Below, piece by piece: positions 17,731 to 26,285 of a stretch of 64,000 bases of DNA; position 1 is the stretch's first letter, and every line of letters begins with the position of its first letter. The notes under the pieces were generated by a model. That model was not told the origin of the DNA, ran no database searches, and saw only the letters and a list, made by a program, of their open reading frames with translations. The position numbers and the translations under genes were made by a program. The stretch is from Lachnospiraceae bacterium M18-1 (GTDB taxonomy: Bacteria > Bacillota > Clostridia > Lachnospirales > Lachnospiraceae), in NCBI GenBank assembly GCA_000403295.2, contig KE159605.1:1273409-1337408 (forward strand), read 5' to 3'.

Positions 17731-17908
17731 ACAAAAAAGACACCAATCATCTTCTAAAAATAATCAGTGTCTTCCTATCTGTTAACCGCAGAAATTCTGC
17801 CAAAATTTGAGTCTGGGCCGTTGCCGAAACAAAAGTTGATTTTTCAGTCAAATTACTGAAAATAAAATATAACAATTTTATTGTATATCAATATATAGTG
17901 TTTGTCAA
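17731..17908 (-). promoter_or_regulatory. Promoter plus structured leader and terminator (copy 1 of 3)
   Basis: On the minus strand, -35 TTGACA (17903-17908) is separated by 17 bp from -10 TACAAT (17880-17885). The transcript would begin near 17873 and contain a segment pairing around CGGCAACGG, a second stem (GCAGAATTTCTGC), and an intrinsic terminator with arms GACACTGATTAT / ATGATTGGTGTC followed by TTTTTT (17731-17772). Copies with the same order of parts lie at 28434-28626 and 59852-60039. This looks like transcription attenuation upstream of cargo genes; the trigger is unknown. Confidence 0.7.
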
Positions 17909-17954
17909 TCTATTAATTACTGTATATTGTGTATCACCAAAATATATATAATTC

Positions 17955-18182
17955 TTATTTCCGTAAAACAGCATCTATCCGGTTCCCATCTTCGTATTTC
18001 TCTACCGGGAATTTCAGGATGCACTGCAGCATGGTATATACAAACTCCTGATATAAGTCCTCGTCAAATCTTCCATTCACAACTGCATATTTGACCATCA
18101 GGGGGCGGTACATCTCTATCACCTCCATCATTGACTTCCTGTCATATTCCCTGGCTTTCTGCAATATTTCCTTAAATTCCAT
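17955..18182 (-). CDS. Sigma region 2-like / HTH_16 regulator (Tn916 Orf8-like)
   Basis: A 75-residue protein whose MYRPLMVKYAVVNGRFDEDL and DLYQEFVYTMLQC segments resemble the core-binding region 2 of sigma factors, as in RsoA-type or Tn916 Orf8-type proteins. Its ATG overlaps the end of the upstream region 4-containing gene by 11 bp, so the two are coupled and probably form a split sigma factor. GGGAGGCG precedes the ATG. This would control element transcription. Confidence 0.7.
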   Translation of the reverse strand: MEFKEILQKAREYDRKSMMEVIEMYRPLMVKYAVVNGRFDEDLYQEFVYTMLQCILKFPVEKYEDGNRIDAVLRK

Positions 18183-18615
18183 CTCTTGCGCCTCCCAGAA
18201 TCTTACGGATCTTCTTTACCGCGTTATAGTATGTATTTTCTGCTTTCTTTTCTTCCATCCCTACAATTAAGCCAATTTCCCGGAATGATTTCTCGTAGAA
18301 AATCCGCAGCACGATCACATCCTTCTGCCGCTCCGCAAGTGAAGTAATTGCCTGAAAGATCCGGTAATCCTCTATCTGGTCTAAAAGCAGCCGGCTCTCT
18401 ATCACGCCCCGGAAAATCTGGTCTGACAAAAGATCCCTTTCTCTTAGCAGATCCTCTATCCCCTGCCCCGGAACTGCCAGTTCCTCTTCATAATTTGTTT
18501 CATTTCTCTCTACCCTGCATTTTTTATCCAGATAATGCCCTTTTGTATTCTTCACTGCCTGCTTCACATATGCGCTGAAATGATTCTTTAATTCATCTGT
18601 ATTTTTACGTTCCAT
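18172..18615 (-). CDS. Sigma-70 family factor, region 4 type (Tn916 Orf7-like)
   Basis: A 147-residue protein. The C-terminal half (ITSLAERQKDVIVLRIFYEK then SFREIGLIVGMEEKKAENTY) is a typical sigma region 4 helix-turn-helix that reads -35 elements. The N-terminal half is short and lacks a complete region 2, which the overlapping downstream gene appears to supply. AGGAGG precedes the ATG. Likely a promoter-specificity factor for the conjugation operon; targets are not visible. Confidence 0.8.
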   Translation of the reverse strand: MERKNTDELKNHFSAYVKQAVKNTKGHYLDKKCRVERNETNYEEELAVPGQGIEDLLRERDLLSDQIFRGVIESRLLLDQIEDYRIFQAITSLAERQKDVIVLRIFYEKSFREIGLIVGMEEKKAENTYYNAVKKIRKILGGARDGI

Positions 18616-18744
18616 ATCTTCCTCCTGAAAGTTTTCTTAAAAATCATCTGTTTCACCGAAAACTTCAGGCGGCGGACGCGCACCGGGGATTCCTTTGTTT
18701 CTTCCCCGATATAGGCGGCCTCCGTCATGGATGGTTATGGAACT

Positions 18745-18771
18745 GCCATATGCTTTCTTCCTGCATATGGC
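18745..18771. repeat. Perfect 9-bp inverted repeat
   Basis: GCCATATGC and GCATATGGC are separated by nine bases, upstream of the sigma-factor genes. It could be an operator for their expression or a small hairpin. The rest of 18616-18985, apart from the terminator at 18776, shows nothing recognisable. Confidence 0.45.
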
Positions 18772-18775
18772 TGTA

Positions 18776-18808
18776 CAAAAAAAGACCGTCAGGAAATCCT
18801 CCCGACAG
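18776..18808 (-). terminator. Rho-independent terminator
   Basis: Minus-strand stem CTGTCGGGA / TCCTGACGG (two wobble pairs) followed by seven T. It lies about 180 bp downstream of the zinc-ribbon membrane protein gene and ends the ParM-ParR-signal peptidase transcript before the sigma genes. Confidence 0.75.
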
Positions 18809-18985
18809 CCTGGTAATACGATAAGTTTTTTAATACTCCTGATAATACTAACCTGAATCCCAAGTTAATAAAAGCAAAGAGTATTTGTTGTATCTATCTC
18901 CCTGAGATTGTGCCTTTCCCATGTGCATTCATTCGATAAAGTGTTTCCTTTCCCCTATCTTATCCCCGGAAAGACTGCCAAATTC

Positions 18986-19438
18986 TTACATTCCCCCTAC
19001 TTTTCTTCTGTCTGAAATATCGCAAATACTTCCCCGTTCCCTTCTGTCTAAGAATTCCGCAATATCCCCGTCAAAGGATGTCACCTCATCCAGCACAAAT
19101 TCCTCCATCTTCTCAAAATTATAATCAATCTCTTCGGATGTCATGGCATCCACCTTCTCCATCTCCTGTTCAAACTGATCCAGTATCTTTTCTTCCCCTA
19201 TCCTCTTTTCATACTGGTATCCACATTCCGGACAGATCCTGACCTTTCCCGAAGCAGCGGCGCCACACTTCGGACAGGACTTTAATTTCCTGTTTTTCAG
19301 CGCCGTCCTGCTGATATATACCATCTCTCCCAGACAGCTTCCCAGGATCACTGCACATCCTGCCTTCCAGTTCCAGAACTGCATCCCTAAACCAACAATC
19401 TGAAGAACATTAAAACAATAAAGTTTTCCTGCTTTCAT
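18986..19438 (-). CDS. Membrane protein with zinc ribbon
   Basis: A 150-residue protein: N-terminal hydrophobic segment(s) (about 5-45), then a zinc ribbon CPKCGAAASGKVRICPECGY (about 55-80), then an acidic helical tail (EEKILDQFEQEMEKVDAMTS). The start at 19438 is chosen for GGAGGTG seven bases upstream. It follows the signal peptidase gene closely, suggesting a shared envelope or regulatory role. No specific family recognised. Confidence 0.6.
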   Translation of the reverse strand: MKAGKLYCFNVLQIVGLGMQFWNWKAGCAVILGSCLGEMVYISRTALKNRKLKSCPKCGAAASGKVRICPECGYQYEKRIGEEKILDQFEQEMEKVDAMTSEEIDYNFEKMEEFVLDEVTSFDGDIAEFLDRRERGSICDISDRRKVGGM

Positions 19439-19454
19439 TACTGCACACCTCCGA

Positions 19455-19892
19455 TTAAAATAATTTGCAAACCACTGTCCCACGGACAGCGCTTTTACCG
19501 ATACACCCAAAAATCCGGGAGTCCAGCGACACCTCCTGATTCTCCCCGATCAGGAAATACTGGTCCGGAGGCAGGATAAACTCCTGCCTCTCCTGCTTCT
19601 TCCTTTCCTCCTGAATCCCTTTTACAGATTCTGCCACCTTTTTACCATTTAAAAAGACTCCTTCATAAGCAGCCGTAACCCGGTCTCCCTCCGACGCCAG
19701 AATCCTTTTTACTACATCATAATCCAGTTCTTCTATGTAGGCTGCTACCATATCGCCCTTTTTTGGCGTTCCCCATTTTCGCAGCAGAAGGATATCTCCT
19801 TCATAAAAAACAGGCTCCATGGAATTCCCGCTGACATAGGCAATATCAAAAAACACATGAAATACCGCCGCGATCAGACATGCGGTTATCAC
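19455..19892 (-). CDS. Type I signal peptidase (S26), element-encoded
   Basis: Cleaves signal peptides at the outer face of the membrane. The N-terminal hydrophobic anchor (about 1-20) is followed by the serine box SGNSMEPVFYEGDI and the lysine box DYDVVKRILASEGD; these give the Ser-Lys catalytic dyad. The later box GENQEVSLDSRIFG matches the GDN-S-DSR motif. Length (145 residues) is short but normal for the family. A GTG start at 19892 is used, although an in-frame basic extension (HRKWRTGKVARA) back to about 19937 may also be translated. It may process the pilin-like or surface proteins of this element, which is inference. Confidence 0.85.
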   Translation of the reverse strand: MITACLIAAVFHVFFDIAYVSGNSMEPVFYEGDILLLRKWGTPKKGDMVAAYIEELDYDVVKRILASEGDRVTAAYEGVFLNGKKVAESVKGIQEERKKQERQEFILPPDQYFLIGENQEVSLDSRIFGCIGKSAVRGTVVCKLF

Positions 19893-19942
19893 TGCTCTTG
19901 CAACTTTCCCCGTCCTCCACTTTCTATGCGTATCAATCCCCC

Positions 19943-20284
19943 CTATTCCATATCCTCGAACATTGCGTAATTCTGCCGCATCAGCTCCGCTTCCTCCTGG
20001 TCCATATCCCCGCTTCCACTGCTGTCCACCTGAATCAGCCTGCCTTTCCTTATATCAGCTCCGGTATCTGTAAGCTTTCCTTCCTTCTTTTCCATTCTGT
20101 CCTCCCCGGACTTGTTAAGAGCAGGATCTCTCCCTTCCTGTAAAGCCCAGTAAGCCAGTATTGCCTTTACCACATATCTTGCCTTTTTCCTGCCGCAGCT
20201 GTTCAGGAACTCGCTGACGCGCCGATGGTCTTCATCTGTCTCGTCAAACTTCAGGTTAAAACGGTATTCATCCTGTTTTCCCAT
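19943..20284 (-). CDS. ParR-like adaptor of actin-type partition system
   Basis: A 113-residue protein starting MGKQDEYRFNLKFDETDEDH, with an N-terminal segment (about 8-55) compatible with a ribbon-helix-helix DNA-binding domain and an acidic, disordered C-terminus. Such proteins bind centromere-like repeats and the ends of ParM filaments. It lies directly after the ParM-like gene with a 20-bp gap. GGAGGCGG precedes the ATG. Assignment is mainly from context. Confidence 0.65.
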   Translation of the reverse strand: MGKQDEYRFNLKFDETDEDHRRVSEFLNSCGRKKARYVVKAILAYWALQEGRDPALNKSGEDRMEKKEGKLTDTGADIRKGRLIQVDSSGSGDMDQEEAELMRQNYAMFEDME

Positions 20285-20303
20285 AAAAAACCGCCTCCTC
20301 CTG

Positions 20304-21245
20304 CTAACAGCCGCCTTTATCGTACAGGTATTTCTTTTTGTATCCCAATACATTTACTTTGGAATCATTGATCACATAATATTCTCCCCGGTATCTTCCC
20401 CATACCTTATCAATGATCCTGGATAAAAGGATGGAACCGCCGCCCACAAAGACGGTCACAGACAGCCGCAGGTCAATCCCGCATTCCCGGAGCATCCCAA
20501 GCGCATCCGCCACATGGCTTTCTGCAAGCTCTGTTACCCTTTCTTCAATCCCCCGGTCATACATGGAAGTTTCCCCCAGGATGATTGCATCCATATCATT
20601 TTCTTTCAGATCCAGGTCATACTTTTCCCGGATTCCCTTATTGATACGCTGGTACATGGAAATCACCCCTCTGCCGGTAGAATCCGTATATTCCCATGAG
20701 ATCATCCCCTTTTCCAGAAGCATATAGTCCAGTGTAAACCCGCCGATATCCAGCAGGAGGACTTTCTTTTTAAACAGGTTTAAGTCCCTTGCCACATATA
20801 GATAGGCTGCGTAGGTCTGCATGTGGACATATACTCCTGAGAAGGAAACCCGGTAGGACATTCCCATATATTCAAACTCTACAACTTCCCCACCCCGGTA
20901 AAAATATTCCCGGAACTTTTTATACTGCCCCCGGTAGTATAGCGGCGGAAGGCCTACCACCAGATCTATCTCAAGAACCTCCCCCGGCAGGAACAGTCTT
21001 GGCGGCTTTAATTCCCGCATTTCCTTTGCAACGGCAAACAGCGTCAGGATATAATAACGCTCATCTACGGACTTGTCCGGAAGATATACATTCCTCTCCG
21101 GACTCAGCCGGTAATATCTGCCCTGGTATTTTACCGCCTCTTCTCCTTCTCCCGGCACATCCTCCAATACAGATATCCCTGAATAGAACTCAAAATGTTC
21201 CGTTTTAATTGCTTTGTTCCCTGTATCAATCGGCATCATCAACAT
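20304..21245 (-). CDS. ParM/StbA-like actin-family segregation ATPase
   Basis: Forms filaments that push replicated plasmid or element copies apart. The 313-residue protein shows actin-fold phosphate and nucleotide motifs: MPIDTGNKAIKT near the N-terminus, VLLLDIGGFTLDYMLLE in the centre and VTVFVGGGSILL towards the C-terminus. The start at 21245 follows an AAGGAG site. It is cotranscribed with the ParR-like gene. An active partition gene suggests the element is, or was, at some stage an autonomous circular replicon. Confidence 0.85.
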   Translation of the reverse strand: MLMMPIDTGNKAIKTEHFEFYSGISVLEDVPGEGEEAVKYQGRYYRLSPERNVYLPDKSVDERYYILTLFAVAKEMRELKPPRLFLPGEVLEIDLVVGLPPLYYRGQYKKFREYFYRGGEVVEFEYMGMSYRVSFSGVYVHMQTYAAYLYVARDLNLFKKKVLLLDIGGFTLDYMLLEKGMISWEYTDSTGRGVISMYQRINKGIREKYDLDLKENDMDAIILGETSMYDRGIEERVTELAESHVADALGMLRECGIDLRLSVTVFVGGGSILLSRIIDKVWGRYRGEYYVINDSKVNVLGYKKKYLYDKGGC

Positions 21246-21351
21246 CGTAACTCTCCTTTCCGGTCTCAAAAACCACCTGCATCATTTTGTATCACTCATT
21301 GTATGCGCATTAATGATTAGCACCTACTATAAAATTTTTGCTTTTTCCAAG

Positions 21352-21921
21352 TCAACAGTATTTCTGGTCAGATTCATAATTATTTTTAAAATATTCCATA
21401 ATTTTTCTGCTTTCCTCTTCATACCCCCATAAAATCCCGCTGACCGCCTCAAACGCCTGCTCGCGCCACCGGAAATAGGTTGCCCTGTGGATACGCGTGA
21501 TTTTGGGGAAATGAGGCTCTAATTTGTCCAGGATCTCTTCGATATTTTCCGCCCGGTAAGCCGACATATAGCTGTAATACAGAACCCAGTACAGCCGTTC
21601 CCCCTGGGGATGGAATTTACGCATAAGCTCCACCGCTTCGTCAATCAGCTTCAGGAATTTGTTGGAACGGTTGATCGTCTCGATCCGCTCCTTCATATCC
21701 CCCAGATCCTGATTAATGTCCATGCCGGCCTGGTAAACACTGTCTAGGAATGTATCAATGTCTGTGCCGTATTCCCACTGTATCCGGTGTTTCACCTGGT
21801 TCACCTTTACCTGCATCCGCCAGTTTACGGAACGGTATATTTTAAAAAGCGCTATGATATCATGGTAGGCTTCGTTCTCTTCTCCGGCAAACTGCTTGTT
21901 TATGACTCCCGATCTTCCCAT
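21352..21921 (-). CDS. ArpU-like / sigma-like HTH regulator
   Basis: A 189-residue protein that ends with a probable helix-turn-helix (ITRIHRATYFRWREQAFEAV then LWGY), the layout of ArpU-type late regulators in phages and mobile elements. Weak ribosome site. It overlaps the end of the small membrane protein gene by 22 bp. Probably a transcription factor; target unknown. Confidence 0.55.
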   Translation of the reverse strand: MGRSGVINKQFAGEENEAYHDIIALFKIYRSVNWRMQVKVNQVKHRIQWEYGTDIDTFLDSVYQAGMDINQDLGDMKERIETINRSNKFLKLIDEAVELMRKFHPQGERLYWVLYYSYMSAYRAENIEEILDKLEPHFPKITRIHRATYFRWREQAFEAVSGILWGYEEESRKIMEYFKNNYESDQKYC

Positions 21922-22076
21922 TTGTTCTTTTCCCCGACTTTCTGCTCACTGGAATGTTCCCTCTCCCATAAGCGTTTCTCTTCCTCTGCACTATGCTTTC
22001 CCACAAGAATACAGCAATACATAATTCCTGCACAAAAAAGCATTGCGACTACTTCTGAAATTGCTAAAACTAACAT
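21900..22076 (-). CDS. Small single-pass membrane protein
   Basis: A 58-residue protein with an N-terminal membrane helix (MLVLAISEVVAMLFCAGIMY) and a charged Glu/Lys/Arg tail. GAGG precedes the ATG. It overlaps the regulator gene downstream. No family recognised. Confidence 0.5.
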   Translation of the reverse strand: MLVLAISEVVAMLFCAGIMYCCILVGKHSAEEEKRLWEREHSSEQKVGEKNKWEDRES

Positions 22077-22309
22077 CTAATCCCTCTTTACTTTCTGTGT
22101 ATTTGTATTTTGACCTCCATGTACACCGCCTGAATTATCCGGTTCCCTTATTTTGTTGTCAATGTGCCGAACTTCACTTAGTAAGAAGCAGAGACACTCT
22201 GGGATTCTGTAAAAAAACGGAAATTTATTTTATGAAATATTAAAGATGCGATGCTTTAGACTACTTTTTTATGATATATTTTGATGTATTTCTTTTTTTA
22301 TTTTCTTGC

Positions 22310-22345
22310 AAAAGAAAAAGGCTGCCATTTATGACAGCCTTATCT
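22310..22345 (-). terminator. Rho-independent terminator of flavin reductase gene
   Basis: Minus-strand stem AAGGCTGTCAT / ATGGCAGCCTT closed by a short loop and followed by a T-rich run (TTTTTC). It lies about 40 bp after the flavin reductase stop codon. Confidence 0.8.
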
Positions 22346-22381
22346 TTATACTATTTTGTATCTTCCTGTAAAACGACAATA

Positions 22382-22948
22382 TTACTTTTTAAGCTGCAGA
22401 CCGTCTTTAAAGGCTTCCCCCACTCTTTCAGTCACTTTATAATATCCATGCGTATAAGGATCAAAAGCGACAGCGTTTACCAAAGCCATATCTACCTTGT
22501 CTTCAACCATAACACGTTCATCTGCCGTAATGTTTACAACCTTACCAATCACGCCGCAGCCGTATTCATTAACCTGATATTCGATAAATTCACACTCTAA
22601 ACAGAGCGGAAATTCATTAATCACCGGCGCATCCACCATTTCAGCTTTTGATGCAGTGAGACCGCTCTTTTCAAATTTATTCGTAACCTTGTTGCCAGAC
22701 TCAACACCGAAATAATCCGCTTCGACTACATGGGCTGCATCGGCAATGCTTACGGTAAAAGCACCCCTTGCCTTGATATTCTTTACTGTTTTGTGTGTTT
22801 CCGTCAGATTGAGAGCCACATTGCCTCTCTCCTGCATGGTTCCCCACGCAGCATTCATGACATTAACACTATCGTCTTCGTTGTAAGTTGCTACCATAAG
22901 AACAGGCATTGGAAAAATACCTTCAGTTATATTCAGTTTCCTTCTCAT
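22382..22948 (-). CDS. Flavin reductase-like (flavoredoxin-type) protein
   Basis: A 188-residue FMN-binding protein of the flavin reductase split-barrel family. The characteristic VLMVATYNEDDSVNVMNAAW, ERGNVALNLTETHKTVKNI and GAFTVSIADA segments are present over the full expected length. It likely transfers electrons in the cytoplasm, partnering the FMN oxidoreductase encoded on the other side of the HxlR gene. Its promoter (-35 TTGTGC, -10 TATAAT, 16-bp spacer) overlaps that of the divergent regulator. Confidence 0.85.
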   Translation of the reverse strand: MRRKLNITEGIFPMPVLMVATYNEDDSVNVMNAAWGTMQERGNVALNLTETHKTVKNIKARGAFTVSIADAAHVVEADYFGVESGNKVTNKFEKSGLTASKAEMVDAPVINEFPLCLECEFIEYQVNEYGCGVIGKVVNITADERVMVEDKVDMALVNAVAFDPYTHGYYKVTERVGEAFKDGLQLKK

Positions 22949-22975
22949 TATCGTTACCTCATTTCTTGTATGGAA

Positions 22976-23057
22976 TTGACAGGATCTATATCCTTATATA
23001 TAATTATAGCTGGTAACAGAAAAAGCACAAGTACTATTTTATTAGAAAGGTACTATT
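22976..23057. promoter_or_regulatory. Divergent promoters with direct-repeat operator
   Basis: Plus strand: TTGACA (22976-22981), 17-bp spacer, TATAAT (22999-23004), a full consensus promoter for the HxlR gene. Minus strand: -35 at 23025-23030 and -10 at 23003-23008 for the flavin reductase. Two direct copies of gtactatt (23031-23038 and 23050-23057) lie between the promoters and the HxlR start and are good candidates for the HxlR operator. Confidence 0.75.
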
Positions 23058-23074
23058 ATTAAGGAAAGTGTAAA

Positions 23075-23407
23075 ATGATAAAGAATTATATTGAAAAAGC
23101 AAATTTTGAAGATACCGGGTTTAGCTATACATTATCACTCATCTCCGGCAAGCATAAGATGGTGATTCTCTACTGCCTAATGGAATTTGAAGTTGTAAGA
23201 TTTAACGAATTAAAACGATATCTGAAAAATGTGTCGGACAAGACGCTCAGCAACAATCTGAAAGAGTTGGAAGCAGACCGGCTTATTACCCGAAAAGAAT
23301 ATCCCCAGATTCCTCCAAAAGTGGAATACAGTCTTAGTGACAAGGGAAAATCTTTGATGGCTATTTTAGACCAGTTATGTATCTGGGGTGAAAACAATAG
23401 AGAATAA
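23075..23407 (+). CDS. HxlR-family transcriptional regulator
   Basis: A 110-residue winged-helix protein: SGKHKMVILYCLMEFEVVRF, LKRYLKNVSDKTLSNNLKEL and the wing YPQIPPKVEYSLSDKGKSL are diagnostic for HxlR proteins, which commonly sense redox or aldehyde stress. It is transcribed divergently from the flavin reductase and 27 bp ahead of the oxidoreductase. It probably controls both. A full-consensus promoter precedes it. Confidence 0.9.
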   Translation: MIKNYIEKANFEDTGFSYTLSLISGKHKMVILYCLMEFEVVRFNELKRYLKNVSDKTLSNNLKELEADRLITRKEYPQIPPKVEYSLSDKGKSLMAILDQLCIWGENNRE

Positions 23408-23434
23408 AAAATCATAAGACCAGGAGGCAAACAA

Positions 23435-24019
23435 ATGAAAAAAATACTTGTAATCCAAGGAGGCGGCAGAGCCAATGGAAACACGACACAGCTTGTAGAA
23501 CATTTTATAAAAGGAGCTGAGTACGCCGGACATTCCGTAGAAAAAATTTCACTTTTAAAAAATGAAGTAAAAGGCTGTCTTGGCTGCAATGCCTGTCGGT
23601 ATGGAAAACCTTGTATTCAGAAAGACGCATTCAACGATATTATTCCCAAAATAAAGGGCGCTGACTGTATTGCTTTTGCATCGCCGCTGTATTTTTGGAC
23701 AGTTTCATCCAGAATAAAAGCATTTATTGAGCGGTTTTATTGTATTGCGGAGGAAGATCCAGCTCCTCCGTTAGGCAGGTATGAGAAATATCCAGTTAAA
23801 GACTGTGTTCTTCTGATGACCGCTGCAGATAATTTCTTCTGGACATTTCAACAGGCAGAGGCTTATTATAAATTCACGTTAGTCAACTATATTGGCTTCC
23901 GGGATAAGGGTATGCTCCTTGCTGGAGGCTGCGGAGATACAAACGGTAAAGCGCAGATAGATAAAACAAAATATCTAAGAGAAGCATTTGAATTCGGTGA
24001 ATCTATGTATAAAAGTTAA
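23435..24019 (+). CDS. NAD(P)H-dependent FMN oxidoreductase / iron-sulfur flavoprotein-like
   Basis: A 194-residue flavodoxin-fold protein. The FMN phosphate loop is GGGRANGNTTQLVEHF. A cysteine cluster CLGCNACRYGKPC, typical of iron-sulfur flavoproteins and related reductases, follows at about residues 48-62. The segment FASPLYFWTVSSRIKAFIER marks the flavin-binding face. AGGAGG precedes the ATG. With the flavin reductase and HxlR it forms a transferable redox cassette. Confidence 0.88.
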   Translation: MKKILVIQGGGRANGNTTQLVEHFIKGAEYAGHSVEKISLLKNEVKGCLGCNACRYGKPCIQKDAFNDIIPKIKGADCIAFASPLYFWTVSSRIKAFIERFYCIAEEDPAPPLGRYEKYPVKDCVLLMTAADNFFWTFQQAEAYYKFTLVNYIGFRDKGMLLAGGCGDTNGKAQIDKTKYLREAFEFGESMYKS

Positions 24020-24085
24020 TTGAGAAGGGTTTTGAAATGGAATTTATCCGATATAATCCTATCGCTTGGTAATAAGAAATCGCAA

Positions 24086-24111
24086 GCCAAGGTAAATTTT
24101 AATACCTTGGC
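24086..24111 (+). terminator. Possible terminator hairpin after the oxidoreductase
   Basis: A 9-bp perfect stem (GCCAAGGTA / TACCTTGGC) about 65 bp past the stop codon. No clear T run follows, so efficiency is doubtful. Confidence 0.45.
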
Positions 24112-24230
24112 CTACATATTATCACAGAAGTTTCGTCTATTATGCAGAGACGGTGTTACGGGTTGACCCTGCGTATAACGATTTATTAGGAAATTTTTTA
24201 GCATGTCCCATATTTGTCATTTTGTAGAAA

Positions 24231-25178
24231 CTAAACAATATTTACAGCCACATACCCATCTTCTGTCTTTACAATCTGCTGTTCTTTCAGAAGCTCCTTT
24301 GTACTGCTTCCATAAAATGTCTGGACAGATTTATAACTGCCAAAGAATTGATTGGTTCCAAGATAAAATTCTTCGTCCTCGTCCAACTCATCCTCCATGG
24401 TCAGTCCATGCGCCTGCAAAATATTTTTTAATGCCATCTCTTTCCACTCTTCATAGGTTTGCTTTTTCCTCCTGTCCTCACCATAAAGCAGATATGTAAT
24501 GCTCTTCGGATGATTTCTGTCATACCATTTCCAAATTTCTTCCCTGTCCGTTCCTTCCGGGAAACAGATAAGCGTTCTCTCTTTTGATTTTCTCCCGTCT
24601 TCAAAATCAGCCATAAGTACAATTTTATATTCCTGATCTAAAACCAGCCTGTGTTCTTCGTCTTCCTTAAAAGTGACCTGTGCAAACTCTTCCCAGAGCT
24701 GTTCTATCTGTCTGTAGCAGTATCCTTTTTCCCCGCTCCAGTCACAAAGATCTTCCTCATACAGACACTCACTGCAGAGCATAAGCTTAAAGCCGCATCT
24801 TGCACAGAATACCTGGTAACCGTTTTCTTTCACATTCCATTCCAGTGTAACTTCTTCATTGCAATGCGGACAGAATTCCGTAACTCTATGAGAACTATTC
24901 TCTAAAGACTCCTGCTTTTTTACCTGCTCCCTTTCCTCCATCTTCTTTATCGTTGAAACACTTCTCCAGAATAAACTTTCCAGCTCCTGAATCAATCCGG
25001 CAAAATGTCTGACGGACCGGATACTCTTTCCATCCATTGTAAGTTCCAGGACCTCATCATCTCCGCCCGGCAGATCGGTTCCGTCTTCATCCCACCAGTT
25101 CGTTAATATGTCTGCAATGGATTCAAAGGTTCTTTCTATTTCTTTCCCATCTACGTTGATTGTTTTTATCCTAATCAT
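24231..25178 (-). CDS. Zinc-ribbon protein of unknown function, 315 residues
   Basis: A soluble acidic protein. Its centre has two cysteine pairs: CPHCNEEV and CARCGFKLMLCSEC, plus CDWSGEKGYC, indicating a zinc-binding region at about residues 100-155. The C-terminal half contains a predicted mixed alpha/beta segment (YKIVLMADFEDGRKSKERTL). The N-terminus (KTINVDGKEIERTFESIADI) looks like an interaction domain. It overlaps the upstream 98-residue gene by 8 bp. Not recognised. Confidence 0.6.
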   Translation of the reverse strand: MIRIKTINVDGKEIERTFESIADILTNWWDEDGTDLPGGDDEVLELTMDGKSIRSVRHFAGLIQELESLFWRSVSTIKKMEEREQVKKQESLENSSHRVTEFCPHCNEEVTLEWNVKENGYQVFCARCGFKLMLCSECLYEEDLCDWSGEKGYCYRQIEQLWEEFAQVTFKEDEEHRLVLDQEYKIVLMADFEDGRKSKERTLICFPEGTDREEIWKWYDRNHPKSITYLLYGEDRRKKQTYEEWKEMALKNILQAHGLTMEDELDEDEEFYLGTNQFFGSYKSVQTFYGSSTKELLKEQQIVKTEDGYVAVNIV

Positions 25179-25467
25179 CCTGTCTCTCCTCTTCAGTCTT
25201 TACAGATTCAGCCGCATCTTTTATGGCTTCTGCGATTGCAGATTCATAAGTCATGTTATTTTTATCTAAGTATGTCCGAAGTAAAAATGCTGCTTCCTCT
25301 ATAAAACTTTTGTTTCCCTTAAGCTTTACATACTGCTCCGCCGTCAGATAAGTTTCCATATTTTCTCTCACATTCTCCCTATCATAAAGATTTTCCTGCT
25401 CCTCATAAGCCAAAAACACCTCCTGTTCCGTTAAGATTATCTTCTTTCCTTCTCTATAAATCTCCAT
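25171..25467 (-). CDS. Uncharacterised acidic protein, 98 residues
   Basis: Start at 25467 chosen for AGGAGG ten bases upstream; a GTG three codons earlier is possible. The protein is acidic and helical (IILTEQEVFLAYEEQENLYD). It is translationally coupled to the zinc-ribbon gene. Unknown function. Confidence 0.55.
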   Translation of the reverse strand: MEIYREGKKIILTEQEVFLAYEEQENLYDRENVRENMETYLTAEQYVKLKGNKSFIEEAAFLLRTYLDKNNMTYESAIAEAIKDAAESVKTEEERQDD

Positions 25468-25562
25468 GTTCAACACTCCTCCTGTCTAAATCGTTCATTT
25501 TTTCTATGCACTCTATTCTTCCAGACCAATTTACCTATATCCGCAAAAAAACCTTAACCGTT

Positions 25563-26264
25563 TTAAGGATGTCTAGTGCATTCTGTAAATCCGCACGAAT
25601 CCAGTCCACAGAATTTTCTGCCTTCTCCCTCATCCTCCATAAACGGGTCACATACTTTATACCGATTTCTGTTCAATATCTGAATTGCTGATTCTTTTAT
25701 CTCTTCCAGTATGCCTATATCCCACGGAAACCGTTCTTTATAATCCTTTTCATCTTCCAGTTCCAAAAGCGTAAGGCACATCTGATATACTGCATTGTCT
25801 ACCTCATCGGCACGTTCTATCATAGCATCTGTAAACTCCATCTCTTCACCCATATGACGCACTTCTTTCACTGGGGTCGTTTTTATCTTTCTCTTAATGA
25901 TTTCAGAAAAATACATTCTCTGCTCTTCTAATGAACCATATCCCTCCCAGTTAAAATAATCCGCATCCTTATCCGCCAAAATTCCCCTATTTGCCACAAT
26001 CTTCAACCTGCGTACGATCTCTTTGACGGAAGGAAACGGAACCTTTCTGTCATTTGTATAAAACAAATACATATATCCTCTTGATTTAGGCATATTTCTC
26101 GTATCACCAATAATAATTGCTCTAAATCCTGCATCATTTTCCACCGAAATTTCAGCTGTCCCAATCTCATGATTCCAGGTAATATTATAATACTTAAATA
26201 CTGGCTCTTTCTTTAGGCTGTGATATCCATCCCTAATACTTTTTGCAAGTTTCTTATAACCCAT
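25563..26264 (-). CDS. Uncharacterised protein, 233 residues
   Basis: Start at 26264 (MGYKKLAKS) chosen because AAGGAGAG precedes it at normal spacing. The protein has a region rich in aromatic residues (FRAIIIGDTRNMPKSRGYMYLF), a charged helical middle and a cysteine-containing end (GLDSCGFTECTRHP). No family recognised. It lies 90 bp after the ligase gene in the same orientation. Confidence 0.6.
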   Translation of the reverse strand: MGYKKLAKSIRDGYHSLKKEPVFKYYNITWNHEIGTAEISVENDAGFRAIIIGDTRNMPKSRGYMYLFYTNDRKVPFPSVKEIVRRLKIVANRGILADKDADYFNWEGYGSLEEQRMYFSEIIKRKIKTTPVKEVRHMGEEMEFTDAMIERADEVDNAVYQMCLTLLELEDEKDYKERFPWDIGILEEIKESAIQILNRNRYKVCDPFMEDEGEGRKFCGLDSCGFTECTRHP

Positions 26265-26285
26265 ACCATTCTCTCCTTTCATAAA

